Source: Planctomycetota bacterium (lineage in GTDB: Bacteria > Planctomycetota > UBA1135 > GCA-002686595). From it: a DNA stretch of 52,305 nucleotides. Below the pieces are notes generated by a model. The model searched no databases, was not told the DNA's origin, and saw only the letters and a program-made list of their open reading frames with translations. The stretch spans positions 1-52,305 of the forward strand of contig JAJDEW010000157.1 of the NCBI GenBank assembly GCA_029259595.1, given 5' to 3'. The position numbers and the translations under genes were made by a program. This document shows, piece by piece, positions 8,115-15,597 of this stretch (its first letter is position 1; each line of letters opens with the position of its first letter).

Positions 8115-8510
8115 CTAGCTCACCTTGCAGAGGATCTCTCCGCCCACCTTCTCCTGGCGGGCGACCCGATCCGAAACGATGCCCTTGGGCGTCGAGAGTA
8201 CGTAGGTACCGAGCCCGCGCAGGACCTTCGGAAGGTCCTTCGAGCCGGAGTAGACGCGCCGTCCGGGCTTGCTGACGCGTTCGATGTGCTGGATCACGAT
8301 CTCGCCGTCGGGCCCGTACTTGAGCTCGAGTTCGAGGACGCTCGAAGGCTTGGCTTCGGTCACGCCGTACCCGGCGATGAAGCCCTCCTCCTTGAGGACC
8401 TGGGCGATCCCCACCTTCATCTTCGAGGCGGGCATCGACACCTGGTTCTTGTGCACGTTCGTCGCGTTGCGAATGCGCGTGAGCATGTCGGCGATGGGGT
8501 CGGTCATCAT
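8115..8510 (-). CDS. rpsH: 30S ribosomal protein S8
   Basis: 131 residues beginning MMTDPIADMLTRIRNA. The C-terminal motif STPKGIVSDRVARQEKVGGE is the 16S rRNA helix 21 binding surface. In E. coli S8 is also the translational repressor of the spc operon; whether that holds here cannot be seen. Two consecutive ATG codons (8510 and 8507) could both serve as start. Confidence 0.97.
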   Translation of the reverse strand: MMTDPIADMLTRIRNATNVHKNQVSMPASKMKVGIAQVLKEEGFIAGYGVTEAKPSSVLELELKYGPDGEIVIQHIERVSKPGRRVYSGSKDLPKVLRGLGTYVLSTPKGIVSDRVARQEKVGGEILCKVS

Positions 8511-8533
8511 GGCAGTCTTCTCCGTTGTTCCGC

Positions 8534-8719
8534 TTACCAGGAGGCCTTGCGCATGCCCGGGATCTCTCCGAGGAGCGCGCGTTCACGGAGACAGATGCGG
8601 CAGATGCTGAACTTGCGGTACACCGCTCGAGAGCGGCCGCACATTCCGCAGCGACGGACGACCCGGCTCTTGAATTTGGGCTTCAGGAGAGCCTTGTTGA
8701 TGAGGGCTGTTTTGGCCAT
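8534..8719 (-). CDS. rpsN: 30S ribosomal protein S14, zinc (type Z) form
   Basis: 61 residues, the short S14 type. CGMC and CRIC form the zinc ribbon, and the end is LGEIPGMRKASW as in the family. S14 helps assemble the small-subunit head next to S3 and S10. It lies between rplE (4 nt) and rpsH (23 nt). The zinc form matches S4, L33 and L36 in this window, all of which also keep their cysteines. Confidence 0.97.
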   Translation of the reverse strand: MAKTALINKALLKPKFKSRVVRRCGMCGRSRAVYRKFSICRICLRERALLGEIPGMRKASW

Positions 8720-8723
8720 GGGA

Positions 8724-9278
8724 CTAGTCTTCGTCTTCCTCGTTGCGGAAAGGCATTCCGAGTTCCTTGAGGAGGAAGAAGCCCTGCTCGTCGGTCGGAG
8801 CCGTGGTCACGAACGTGATGTCCATGCCCTGGGTGTGGTCGAGCCGGTCGAAGTCGATCTCGGGAAAGACCGACTGCTCCGAAAGGCCCATCGTGTAGTT
8901 GCCGCGACCGTCGAGCTTCTCCTTGACGCCGCGAAAGTCGCGAATACGCGGCAGGACGACGGCGATCAGACGATCGGCGAACTCCCACATGCGATCGCCC
9001 CGCAGCGTCACGGCACAGCCGATCGGCATGCCCTCGCGCAGCTTGAAGCCGGCGATCGACCGCCGCGCCTTGCGGATGGTGGGCTTCTGTCCGGTGATCG
9101 TCGCCATGTCGCGCACGGCGGAGTCGATCAGCCCCTTGTTCTCGACGGCTCCCTTGCAGCCCATGTTGACCACGATCTTGGTCAGCTTCGGGGTCTGCAT
9201 CGGGTTCTTGATACTGAAGCGATCGTTCAGTTTCGAGGTCACTTCCGAGACGTACTTTTCTTTGAGACGGGGGCTCAT
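8724..9278 (-). CDS. rplE: 50S ribosomal protein L5
   Basis: 184 residues from MSPRLKEKYVSEVTSKL. L5 binds 5S rRNA and touches the P-site tRNA. Family motifs are VVNMGCKGAVENK, ITGQKPTIRKARRSIAGFKL and the C-terminal DITFVTTAPTDEQGFFLLKE. The ATG at 9278 overlaps the rplX stop in an ATGA junction, which supports it over the longer open frame. Confidence 0.97.
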   Translation of the reverse strand: MSPRLKEKYVSEVTSKLNDRFSIKNPMQTPKLTKIVVNMGCKGAVENKGLIDSAVRDMATITGQKPTIRKARRSIAGFKLREGMPIGCAVTLRGDRMWEFADRLIAVVLPRIRDFRGVKEKLDGRGNYTMGLSEQSVFPEIDFDRLDHTQGMDITFVTTAPTDEQGFFLLKELGMPFRNEEDED

Positions 9279-9586
9279 GCCTTCTTCTCCGCGCGCTTCC
9301 TGGTGCCTTTGCCCGTGGCGGGATCGAGGCGCATGACGTTGCTCGCGTGAACCATGCATTCCTCCTGGACGCGCTCGCCCTGGGGGTTTTGCTGGCTCTT
9401 GGGCTTGTTCTTCCAGCGCAGGTTCACGCCCTCGACGAGGACACGGTTGCGACTCAAGCTGACGCGCAGGACTTCGCCCTTCGTGCCCTTGTCGTTACCG
9501 GCGACCACGATGACCGTGTCCCCCTTCTTGACGTGCATGCGCGGCACGCCGTGCTGCTTCTTGATCTTCTTGCCAGCGGCCAACAT
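9275..9586 (-). CDS. rplX: 50S ribosomal protein L24
   Basis: 103 residues. A KOW domain begins at MHVKKGDTVIVVAGNDKGTK, preceded by an extra basic leader (MLAAGKKIKKQHGVPR). L24 is an early assembly protein near the exit tunnel. The ATG at 9586 overlaps the rplN stop by one base (TGATG) and has an AGGAGG site 7 nt upstream. A GTG one codon earlier is less well spaced. Confidence 0.96.
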   Translation of the reverse strand: MLAAGKKIKKQHGVPRMHVKKGDTVIVVAGNDKGTKGEVLRVSLSRNRVLVEGVNLRWKNKPKSQQNPQGERVQEECMVHASNVMRLDPATGKGTRKRAEKKA

Positions 9587-9954
9587 CACACGACCTCCTG
9601 TGCGAGAGAGATGATCTTCATGTAGCTCTTCTCTCGAAGCTCTCGGGCGACGGCCCCGAAGATCCGCGTGCCCTTGGGGTTGCCGTCGTCGTCGACGATC
9701 ACCATGGCGTTCTTGTCGAAGCGCACGTAGGAGCCGTCTTCCCGGCGGGTGTTCTTGCTCGTGCGGACAATGACGCCCTTCACGACCGTTCCAGGCTTCA
9801 CGTCGGAGCCGGGCATGGCCTTGCGCACGGAAGCCACCACGATGTCACCCAGCCCGGCGTAACGCCGGTGCGTGCCGCCGAGAACCTTGATGCAGATCGC
9901 CCGCTTCGCGCCGGTGTTGTCGGCGACGTCGAGCACGGTTTGCATCTGGATCAC
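9586..9954 (-). CDS. rplN: 50S ribosomal protein L14
   Basis: 122 residues, exactly the family length, reading MIQMQTVLDVADNTGAKRA at the start and DNGNPKGTRIFGAVARELRE-like sequence near the end. L14 forms bridge B8 and binds silencing factor RsfS in other bacteria. The start is GTG at 9954, which overlaps the rpsQ stop as GTGA; the ATG three codons later would remove the conserved MIQ. Confidence 0.97.
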   Translation of the reverse strand: MIQMQTVLDVADNTGAKRAICIKVLGGTHRRYAGLGDIVVASVRKAMPGSDVKPGTVVKGVIVRTSKNTRREDGSYVRFDKNAMVIVDDDGNPKGTRIFGAVARELREKSYMKIISLAQEVV

Positions 9955-10271
9955 GCCTCACCCCCTTCCTCGGGAGAGCTGACGACCCCGGCGAGAGAAT
10001 CGGTCGGTCCGCCGTCGCCGCGTTGGACGATGGTGACGAGGCGCCAGCGCTTGCTCTTGGAGATCGGGCGCGTGGCGCAGATGACGACCGTGTCGCCTTC
10101 GCGAGCGTTCTCGACCTCGTCGTGGGCAGCGTAGCGTGTTCGCTTGCGGAGGAACTTGCCGTACTTCGGGTGCTTGTAGGTACGGGTGACTTCGACCGTG
10201 ATCGTCTTCGCGGCCTTGGTGCTGGTCACCACTCCATGCAGCTCCCGTCTTGCGTTGCGTGTGACGGACAT
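9951..10271 (-). CDS. rpsQ: 30S ribosomal protein S17
   Basis: 106 residues from MSVTRNARRELHGVVTSTKA. The OB-fold core has TITVEVTRTYKHPKYGKFLR and GDTVVICATRPISKSKRWRL. It is longer than E. coli S17 (84) because of a C-terminal tail (GGPTDSLAGVVSSPEEGGEA). S17 is a primary binder of the 16S 5' domain. The frame is open far upstream, but the ATG at 10271, 2 nt past the rpmC stop, fits the family. Confidence 0.95.
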   Translation of the reverse strand: MSVTRNARRELHGVVTSTKAAKTITVEVTRTYKHPKYGKFLRKRTRYAAHDEVENAREGDTVVICATRPISKSKRWRLVTIVQRGDGGPTDSLAGVVSSPEEGGEA

Positions 10272-10273
10272 GG

Positions 10274-10486
10274 TCAACGGGCCTCCTGGCCTCGGATGTT
10301 CTTGGCCCGCTCGTGACGGACCGTGGTGACACGGGCGATCGAGCGACGCAGCGTGCGGATGCGCGCAGGGTTCGAGTTCGTCTCCGTGCTCGAACGGAAA
10401 CGCAGGTCGAACAACTCCTTCTTGAAGTTGTCCAACTCGTAGTCGAGCTCGGCGTCCGTCTTGCTTCTGACCTCTTCGATCTTCAC
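10274..10486 (-). CDS. rpmC: 50S ribosomal protein L29
   Basis: 70 residues, all-helical. The family signature ELFDLRFRSSTETNSNPARI is present, followed by RRSIARVTTVRHER. L29 lies at the exit tunnel rim near L23 and the trigger factor site. The start codon is GTG at 10486. It follows rplP by 21 nt. Confidence 0.95.
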   Translation of the reverse strand: MKIEEVRSKTDAELDYELDNFKKELFDLRFRSSTETNSNPARIRTLRRSIARVTTVRHERAKNIRGQEAR

Positions 10487-10507
10487 CGCTATTCCTCGTA
10501 GCAGGGC

Positions 10508-10927
10508 TTAGGTGGTCGGCAAACGCCGAACCATCCTGACCTTGATGGGCATCTTGTGGGCGACGCGCTTGAAGGCCAGTTTCGCCTTCTCTTCGTTGAC
10601 GCCACCCAGCTCGAACAGAACGGTCCCCGGCTTCACCGCGGCCGCCCAGTAGTCCACCTCTCCCTTGCCCTTGCCCATCCGCGTTTCGGCGGGCTTGGCG
10701 GAGATGGGCTTGTGAGGGAAGACTCGAATCCAGACCTTGGCGGCACCGCCAGTGGCCCGGTTGGCGGCCACACGGCCGGCCTCGATCTGGCGCCCGTTGA
10801 TCCAACCCCAGTCCATCGACTGGAGTCCGTAGTCTCCGAACGCGACCGTGTTCCCGCGCGTCGCGAACCCTTTCAGGCGGCCGCGGTGCGCTTTGCGGTA
10901 CTTGGTCCTCTTGGGCATCATCGCCAT
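10508..10927 (-). CDS. rplP: 50S ribosomal protein L16
   Basis: 139 residues, MAMMPKRTKYRKAHRGRLKG onward. L16 sits by the A-site and 5S rRNA and is needed late in subunit assembly. Motifs seen are ITARQIEAGRVAANR-like INGRQIEAGRVAANRATGG and GKGEVDYWAAAVKPGTVLFE. The ATG at 10927 has GAGGAG 7 nt upstream; two more ATGs follow within three codons. The longer open frame overlaps rpsC and is rejected. Confidence 0.96.
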   Translation of the reverse strand: MAMMPKRTKYRKAHRGRLKGFATRGNTVAFGDYGLQSMDWGWINGRQIEAGRVAANRATGGAAKVWIRVFPHKPISAKPAETRMGKGKGEVDYWAAAVKPGTVLFELGGVNEEKAKLAFKRVAHKMPIKVRMVRRLPTT

Positions 10928-10953
10928 GGCTTGTCTCCTCCAGACCCGAAGGT

Positions 10954-11697
10954 CTAGTTGCGTCGTTCTCCCTGACGAGGCCGACGCGGACCGCGCGAAC
11001 GGTCGTTGCGCCCGGTATCGGGCATGCCGCCCGGCATGCCCTGATTGAAGCGCCAATCCACCATCTTCCCGGGCTCGATGTCGCCCTTGTAGATCCACAC
11101 CTTGATGCCGATGATTCCGTAGGTGGTACGGGCCATCGCGAAGCCGTAGTCGACGTGCGAGCGCAGCGTCGAGAGCGGTACGCGCCCCTCACGCTCCTTC
11201 GCGGTTCGCGCCATCTCCGCGCCCCCGAGCCGGCCGCTGACCTCGATCTTGATGCCCTTGGCACCGGCTTGGATGCTGGTCTGGATGGCCTTCTTGATCG
11301 CGCGCCGGAATGCCATGCGCTTCTCGAGCGCCTCGGCCACGACCTCGGCCACGAGGGCGGCCTCGAGCTCCGGGCGCTTGATCTCGCGGACCGTCAGGTG
11401 GCAAGTCATGCCCGTGATCTTCTGCAGGTCCTTCTTGAGCTGATCGACGCGTACACCCTTGCGTCCCACCAGGACTCCGGGGCGTGCGGTGTGGACGATC
11501 ACGTTGACCGCTTCCCCGGTGCGCTCGATCTCGATGCGCGGGACTCCGGCCGACTTGTATTCCTTGTTGATGTGCTTGCGGATCAAGCCGTCCTCGAGGA
11601 GGAGACGACCGAAATCCTTCTTGTTCGCGTACCAACGCGAGCGCCAGGGCTCGATGACGCCGATGCGATAGCCGGACGGGTGTACTTTCTGTCCCAT
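10954..11697 (-). CDS. rpsC: 30S ribosomal protein S3
   Basis: 247 residues from MGQKVHPSGYRIGVIEPWRS. It contains the KH domain with GVLVGRKGVRVDQLKKDLQK (the GxxG loop) and the C-terminal domain RTTYGIIGIKVWIYKGDIEP. S3 is part of the mRNA entry helicase surface. A basic disordered tail rich in Arg ends the protein. The ATG overlaps the rplV stop by one base (TAATG). Confidence 0.97.
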   Translation of the reverse strand: MGQKVHPSGYRIGVIEPWRSRWYANKKDFGRLLLEDGLIRKHINKEYKSAGVPRIEIERTGEAVNVIVHTARPGVLVGRKGVRVDQLKKDLQKITGMTCHLTVREIKRPELEAALVAEVVAEALEKRMAFRRAIKKAIQTSIQAGAKGIKIEVSGRLGGAEMARTAKEREGRVPLSTLRSHVDYGFAMARTTYGIIGIKVWIYKGDIEPGKMVDWRFNQGMPGGMPDTGRNDRSRGPRRPRQGERRN

Positions 11698-12074
11698 TAG
11701 CTTTGCTTGGCTCCTGTCGCCGCTTCTTCGAGTTCCCGCTCGCGCACGCAAACGGTGATGTGGCACGTACGCTTGCGGAACGGCATCGCGCGGCCTTGGG
11801 GGCCGGGGCGCCAACGCATCTGCATGGGGCCGGTGTCGGCCACGCTCTTGGAGACGTACAGGCGGTTGACGTTGATGTTTTCGTCCATGCTGGCGTTCGC
11901 CGTCGCGGACTTCAGAACCTTCAAGAGGTGAAAGGCCGAGCGCTTCGCAGAGAACTCGAGAATCTCGAGCGCTCGGTTCACGTCGAGCCCTCGGATCATC
12001 TCCGCAGCCAATTGCCCCTTGCGGGCAGTCAGCGGGGCGAAGCGGTGCTTCGCGATGTATTCCTTCGAGCTCAT
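11697..12074 (-). CDS. rplV: 50S ribosomal protein L22
   Basis: 125 residues. L22 lines the exit tunnel with its extended hairpin: SKSVADTGPMQMRWRPGPQG then RAMPFRKRTCHITV, the region where macrolide resistance changes occur in other species. The N-terminal globular part has MIRGLDVNRALEILEFSAKR. It starts right at the rpsS stop codon. A short acidic end follows the hairpin region. Confidence 0.96.
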   Translation of the reverse strand: MSSKEYIAKHRFAPLTARKGQLAAEMIRGLDVNRALEILEFSAKRSAFHLLKVLKSATANASMDENINVNRLYVSKSVADTGPMQMRWRPGPQGRAMPFRKRTCHITVCVRERELEEAATGAKQS

Positions 12075-12353
12075 CTAGCGACCCTTCTTTTGGGTTTCTT
12101 TCTTGTTCGTGTGACCCCGGAAGTTGCGGGTCGGAGCGAACTCGCCGAGCTTGTGCCCGACCATGTCCTCGGTCACGGAGACGCGCACGTGCTGCTTGCC
12201 GTTGTGAACCAGAAACGTGTGGCCGATGAAATCCGGCGGGATGGTCGAGCGTCGCGCCCACGTCTTGAGCGGGGTGCGCTTGCCCTCCATGGTCTCCACG
12301 CGCATAGCGAGGCGAGTGTCGACGTAAGGTCCCTTCTTGATACTGCGTCCCAT
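12075..12353 (-). CDS. rpsS: 30S ribosomal protein S19
   Basis: 92 residues starting MGRSIKKGPYVDTRLAMRV, with the conserved TWARRSTIPPDFIGHTFLVH and the end KLGEFAPTRNFRGHTNKK. S19 binds the head together with S13 and contributes to bridge B1a. It follows rplB by 12 nt. Length and composition are normal. Confidence 0.97.
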   Translation of the reverse strand: MGRSIKKGPYVDTRLAMRVETMEGKRTPLKTWARRSTIPPDFIGHTFLVHNGKQHVRVSVTEDMVGHKLGEFAPTRNFRGHTNKKETQKKGR

Positions 12354-12365
12354 GGGAGGCTCCTG

Positions 12366-13199
12366 TTATTTCCTCTTCTTCCTGCGACGCAGGATGAACT
12401 TGTCGGTCGGGTTCTTGCGCCGGCGCGTCCGACCGCCCTTCGCGAGTTTGGCCGTCGGTGAGCAGGGGTGACGGCCGCCCTTCGTGCGTCCTTCACCACC
12501 TCCGAGGGGGTGGTCGACCGGGTTCATGGCGGTTCCACGAACCTTGGGCCGGCGGCCCATGTGGCGGCTGCGTCCGGCCTTGCCGAGCTTGACGTTCTGG
12601 TGGTCGGTGTTGCCGACCCGGCCGATCGTCGCCCGACACTTGATGTGAACGCGACGCAGCTCACCGGAAGGGAGCTGAACGACGGCGTAGTTGCCCTCTC
12701 GCGCCTGCAGCTGGGCATAGGCGCCGGCCGAGCGACAGAGCTGTCCGCCCTTGCCGGGATGCAACTCGATGTTGTGAACCATGAGTCCGACGGGAATGTC
12801 GGACAGCTGCATCGAGTTGCCGGGCAGCGGGTCGGCCTTGCGGCCGGAGAGCAGAGTCTGCCCCACCTCGACGCCCAAGGGCGCCAGGATGTAGCGCTTC
12901 TCGCCGTCGGCGTAGAACAGGAGCGCGATGTTCGCCGATCGGTTCGGATCGTATTCGATCGAGTTCACCTTGGCGGGCACACCTTCCTTGTCCCGGCGGA
13001 AATCGATCAACCGATAGCGCCGCTTGTGCCCCCCCCCGCGACGCCGGGACGTGATGCGCCCCATGTTGTTGCGGCCGCCGGTCTTCTTGAGCGGGCGCAG
13101 GAGCGACTTCTCGGGCTTGGTCTTCGTCAGCTCCGAAAAGTCGAGGACGCTGCCGTGTCGGCGCCCGGGCGAGGTCGGCTTGTAGGTCTTGATCCCCAT
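12366..13199 (-). CDS. rplB: 50S ribosomal protein L2
   Basis: 277 residues. L2 is central to the peptidyl transferase region and subunit association. Family parts are the basic start MGIKTYKPTSPGRRHGSVLD, the OB-fold and SH3-like domains, and the loop near residue 229 that reads GTAMNPVDHPLGGGEGR. The His of DHP (E. coli H229) is kept, but the second His of the usual DHPHGGG is Leu here (codon at 12504-12506). The C-terminus is very basic (FILRRRKKRK). Confidence 0.97.
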   Translation of the reverse strand: MGIKTYKPTSPGRRHGSVLDFSELTKTKPEKSLLRPLKKTGGRNNMGRITSRRRGGGHKRRYRLIDFRRDKEGVPAKVNSIEYDPNRSANIALLFYADGEKRYILAPLGVEVGQTLLSGRKADPLPGNSMQLSDIPVGLMVHNIELHPGKGGQLCRSAGAYAQLQAREGNYAVVQLPSGELRRVHIKCRATIGRVGNTDHQNVKLGKAGRSRHMGRRPKVRGTAMNPVDHPLGGGEGRTKGGRHPCSPTAKLAKGGRTRRRKNPTDKFILRRRKKRK

Positions 13200-13209
13200 G
13201 GCTTCTTCC

Positions 13210-13500
13210 TCAGATCACCTCGATCGTCTGGCCTTCGGCGAGCTCGACCATGGCTTTCTTCCAGTCCTGCGTGCGGCCGTAGGTGCGGCCCATGCGGCGC
13301 CACTTGCCCTTGACCTGCAGCGTGTTGACGCTCGTGACCTTCACGCTGAAGAGTCGCTCCACAGCAGTGCGGATCTCACCCTTGTTGGCGTCGCGGGGGA
13401 CGCGGAACGTGTAGGCGTTGCGCTGAAGGGTGCCGTCCGAAGCCTTCTCGGTGATGACCGGCTTCTGAATCACCTGGTAGCAACGATCAAGGGTCGTCAT
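13210..13500 (-). CDS. rplW: 50S ribosomal protein L23
   Basis: 96 residues. L23 is the main docking site for trigger factor and SRP at the exit tunnel. Seen are VIQKPVITEKASDGTLQRNA and FSVKVTSVNTLQVKGKWRRM, both typical. The ATG overlaps the rplD stop in an ATGA junction, and the gap to rplB is 10 nt. Confidence 0.97.
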   Translation of the reverse strand: MTTLDRCYQVIQKPVITEKASDGTLQRNAYTFRVPRDANKGEIRTAVERLFSVKVTSVNTLQVKGKWRRMGRTYGRTQDWKKAMVELAEGQTIEVI

Positions 13501-14150
13501 TGGGCTGCCTCCGAAGTTGCGCGGCCGACGCGCTGGGCGAGGGCGTCCATGGCGGCGCGTTCGGCGATGACGGTCCCGCCCGCGACGACGTCGTGGGCGC
13601 AGAGGTCCACGGCCGGACGCACGGTGACGCCGGGGAAGTTGCGGAACGACTTCCAGACGGCTTCGTTGCGGTCGGTCAACACCACCAAGGCCCGGCGCGG
13701 CGAACCGAGGTCGGACAGGATCTTGCGGGCCGACTTGGCCGACGGCGCCTGAAACTCGCCGAAGTCGGCGATCACGACCTCGCCGTCGTTCAGCTTGCCG
13801 AGCAGAGCCGAGCGGAGCGCCACACGGCGTTGCTTGGTCGGCATGTGATAGGCGAAGTCACGGGGCTTGGGCCCGAAGACCGTGCCCCCACCGCGCCAGA
13901 TGGGCGACTTGCGGTCGCCGGCCCGCGCGCGGCCCGTGTGCTTCTGGCGATAGGGCTTCGCGTTGGTGCCCCGCACCTCGGAACGGCCACGGGTGCTGGC
14001 GTTGCCCTGACGCTGGTTGTTCAGAACCATCACGATCGCGTCCTTCAAGGTGCGGTAGAGCACCTGGTTGCGATCGCGCTTGTCGTGGAAGGGCTGCTCG
14101 TCGATCTCGACCTCGCCCACGCTCCCGGCGGTATAGCTCTTGACTTGCAT
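13497..14150 (-). CDS. rplD: 50S ribosomal protein L4
   Basis: 217 residues. The tunnel loop is recognisable in GNASTRGRSEVRGTNAKPYR, KHTGRARAGDRKSPIWRGGG and TVFGPKPRDFAYHMPTK, the region touching macrolide sites in other ribosomes. The C-terminal Rossmann-like part is normal. In E. coli L4 represses its own operon; that control is not visible here. It follows rplC by 9 nt. Confidence 0.97.
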   Translation of the reverse strand: MQVKSYTAGSVGEVEIDEQPFHDKRDRNQVLYRTLKDAIVMVLNNQRQGNASTRGRSEVRGTNAKPYRQKHTGRARAGDRKSPIWRGGGTVFGPKPRDFAYHMPTKQRRVALRSALLGKLNDGEVVIADFGEFQAPSAKSARKILSDLGSPRRALVVLTDRNEAVWKSFRNFPGVTVRPAVDLCAHDVVAGGTVIAERAAMDALAQRVGRATSEAAQ

Positions 14151-14159
14151 CGGGGGCCT

Positions 14160-14795
14160 TTACTTCTTCGAACCGGTCTTGGCGGTTCGGACCTGGACGA
14201 TCCCACCCCGAGGCCCGGCGATGGAGCCCTTCAGGAAGAGGAGGTTGCGGGTGGCGTCGACCTGGACCACCTCGATGTTCTTCGTGGTGTGGCGCTCGTC
14301 GCCGTAGTGGCCCGACATGCGCTTGCCCTTGAAGACCCTGGCGGGGTAAGCCGCCGCGCCGATCGAACCGGGGCGGCGGTAGTTCATGCAGCCGTGGGTC
14401 GCCGCTCCGCGGGAGAAGCCGTGGCGCTTGATCGTGCCGGCGAAGCCACGACCCTTGGTGGTGCCCACGACGTCGACGATGTCGCCGGGCTCGAAGACCT
14501 CGACGTTCACCGTGTCCCCCACGCTCATCTCGGCGGCGGCGGGCAGGCGCTCTTCGCGCAGCACCTGCTTCGGCGGACAGCCGACCTTCTTGAAATGGCC
14601 GGACTGGGGCTTCTTCGTGCGCTTTTCGGTCGTGTCGTCGTAGCCGAGCTGGACGGCGTCGTAGCCGTCGACCGATTGCGTCCGGACCTGGGTGACGACA
14701 CACGGACCTGCACTGACGACGGTCACGCCGACGTGGCGTCCGTCCTCGGTGAAGAGTTGGGTCATACCCTTTTTGCGTCCTAGGATCAGCGTCAT
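14160..14795 (-). CDS. rplC: 50S ribosomal protein L3
   Basis: 211 residues from MTLILGRKKGMTQLFTEDGR. L3 is one of the two assembly initiators and reaches toward the peptidyl transferase centre. The central loop reads RVFKGKRMSGHYGDERHTTK; the position of the methylated glutamine known in E. coli L3 (GQMG) is His here. The gene lies 231 nt after rpsJ, the largest gap within the S10 set. Confidence 0.97.
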   Translation of the reverse strand: MTLILGRKKGMTQLFTEDGRHVGVTVVSAGPCVVTQVRTQSVDGYDAVQLGYDDTTEKRTKKPQSGHFKKVGCPPKQVLREERLPAAAEMSVGDTVNVEVFEPGDIVDVVGTTKGRGFAGTIKRHGFSRGAATHGCMNYRRPGSIGAAAYPARVFKGKRMSGHYGDERHTTKNIEVVQVDATRNLLFLKGSIAGPRGGIVQVRTAKTGSKK

Positions 14796-14935
14796 GAGTC
14801 CAAAGAAGGCGCGGCGATGTGGCCAAGCCGGTTCGACCAGAACCGCCCCAACGGGAGCGGCAACGCCTGGCCACGCGACAAAGACCTCGGGTTGTGAAAT
14901 GGCTCGGTCGAAGAGGTCAGAGACCTACCGCGACG

Positions 14936-15000
14936 CCCGCAACGAAGCGGGTCTACGGGCCGAGAATTCGTTTGGCGGTCGTGCGGGAGGCTTGCCCCCC
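14936..15000 (-). other. Two small hairpins in the rpsJ-rplC spacer
   Basis: In the 231 nt between rpsJ and rplC, CCCGC and GCGGG pair around 14936-14951, and GGGAGGC and GCCCCCC pair at 14985-15000. No gene or clear promoter is seen here. They could be part of a leader that controls rplC onward, but this is only a suggestion from position. Confidence 0.25.
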
Positions 15001-15026
15001 GATCCCACGCGAGATGCGCTCGAGGC

Positions 15027-15332
15027 CTAGGCCTTGATTCGGATGTCCACGCCCGCCGGCATGTTGAGACTGCTCAGAGCGTCCACCGTCTGACTGGTGG
15101 GCTCGGAGATGTAGATGAGCCGCTTGTGCGTCCGAATTTCGAACTGCTCGCGCGACTTCTTGTCGATGAACGGAGACCTCAGAACCGTGTAGCGCTCGAT
15201 CCGGGTCGGCAGCGGAATCGGTCCCGCCACGCGTGCCCCGGTCCTCTTGGCCGTCTCGACGATTTCGACGGCAGATTGATCGAGAGCCTCGTGGTCGTAG
15301 GCCTCCATGCGGATTTGGATCTTGTCACTCAT
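15027..15332 (-). CDS. rpsJ: 30S ribosomal protein S10
   Basis: 101 residues, beginning MSDKIQIRMEAYDHEALDQS and holding the loop VAGPIPLPTRIERYTVLRSP. S10 sits in the small-subunit head and also works in antitermination as NusE with NusB. It is the first gene behind the best promoter seen in the window (15484-15512), giving a leader of about 145 nt. No clear Shine-Dalgarno precedes the ATG. Confidence 0.97.
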   Translation of the reverse strand: MSDKIQIRMEAYDHEALDQSAVEIVETAKRTGARVAGPIPLPTRIERYTVLRSPFIDKKSREQFEIRTHKRLIYISEPTSQTVDALSSLNMPAGVDIRIKA

Positions 15333-15483
15333 GTTTCAGGTTCGACGAGCCCCGCCTCCGCCGACCTCGCGTCCTACCCGCTCGCGGCAGGCAGTCCCCG
15401 ACAGTCGCTCGGTCGCTTCGACCCGTTCGTCGCCATCCCCTCCGGACCCGGATGGCGCCGGGTTCAGCGGAAAGGGGCGAAGA

Positions 15484-15512
15484 AGATAGCAGTGGCCCCC
15501 TGGGGGGTCAAC
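15484..15512 (-). promoter_or_regulatory. Promoter of the S10 operon
   Basis: On the minus strand, TTGACC at 15512-15507 and TATCTT at 15489-15484 are separated by 17 nt. The TGC just before the -10 gives an extended -10 element. The spacer contains the self-complementary CCCCCCAGGGGG. Transcription would start near 15477, about 145 nt before rpsJ. Confidence 0.65.
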
Positions 15513-15597
15513 CGTGGGTGGTGCAACTTCCGTGCGGCGCGCTGCTTTTTTTGCAGACTCCTAGGTCGCCCGGGCCGGGACCGGCGCGTCGCCGTGG

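Noticed and set aside
14796..15026. Small gene between rpsJ and rplC
   Set aside because: Open frames there show no family likeness and no ribosome site; I see only two small hairpins.
15544..15550. Run of seven T on the plus strand after a GC-rich stretch, like a terminator
   Set aside because: No plus-strand gene ends here, and the preceding bases do not form a good stem.
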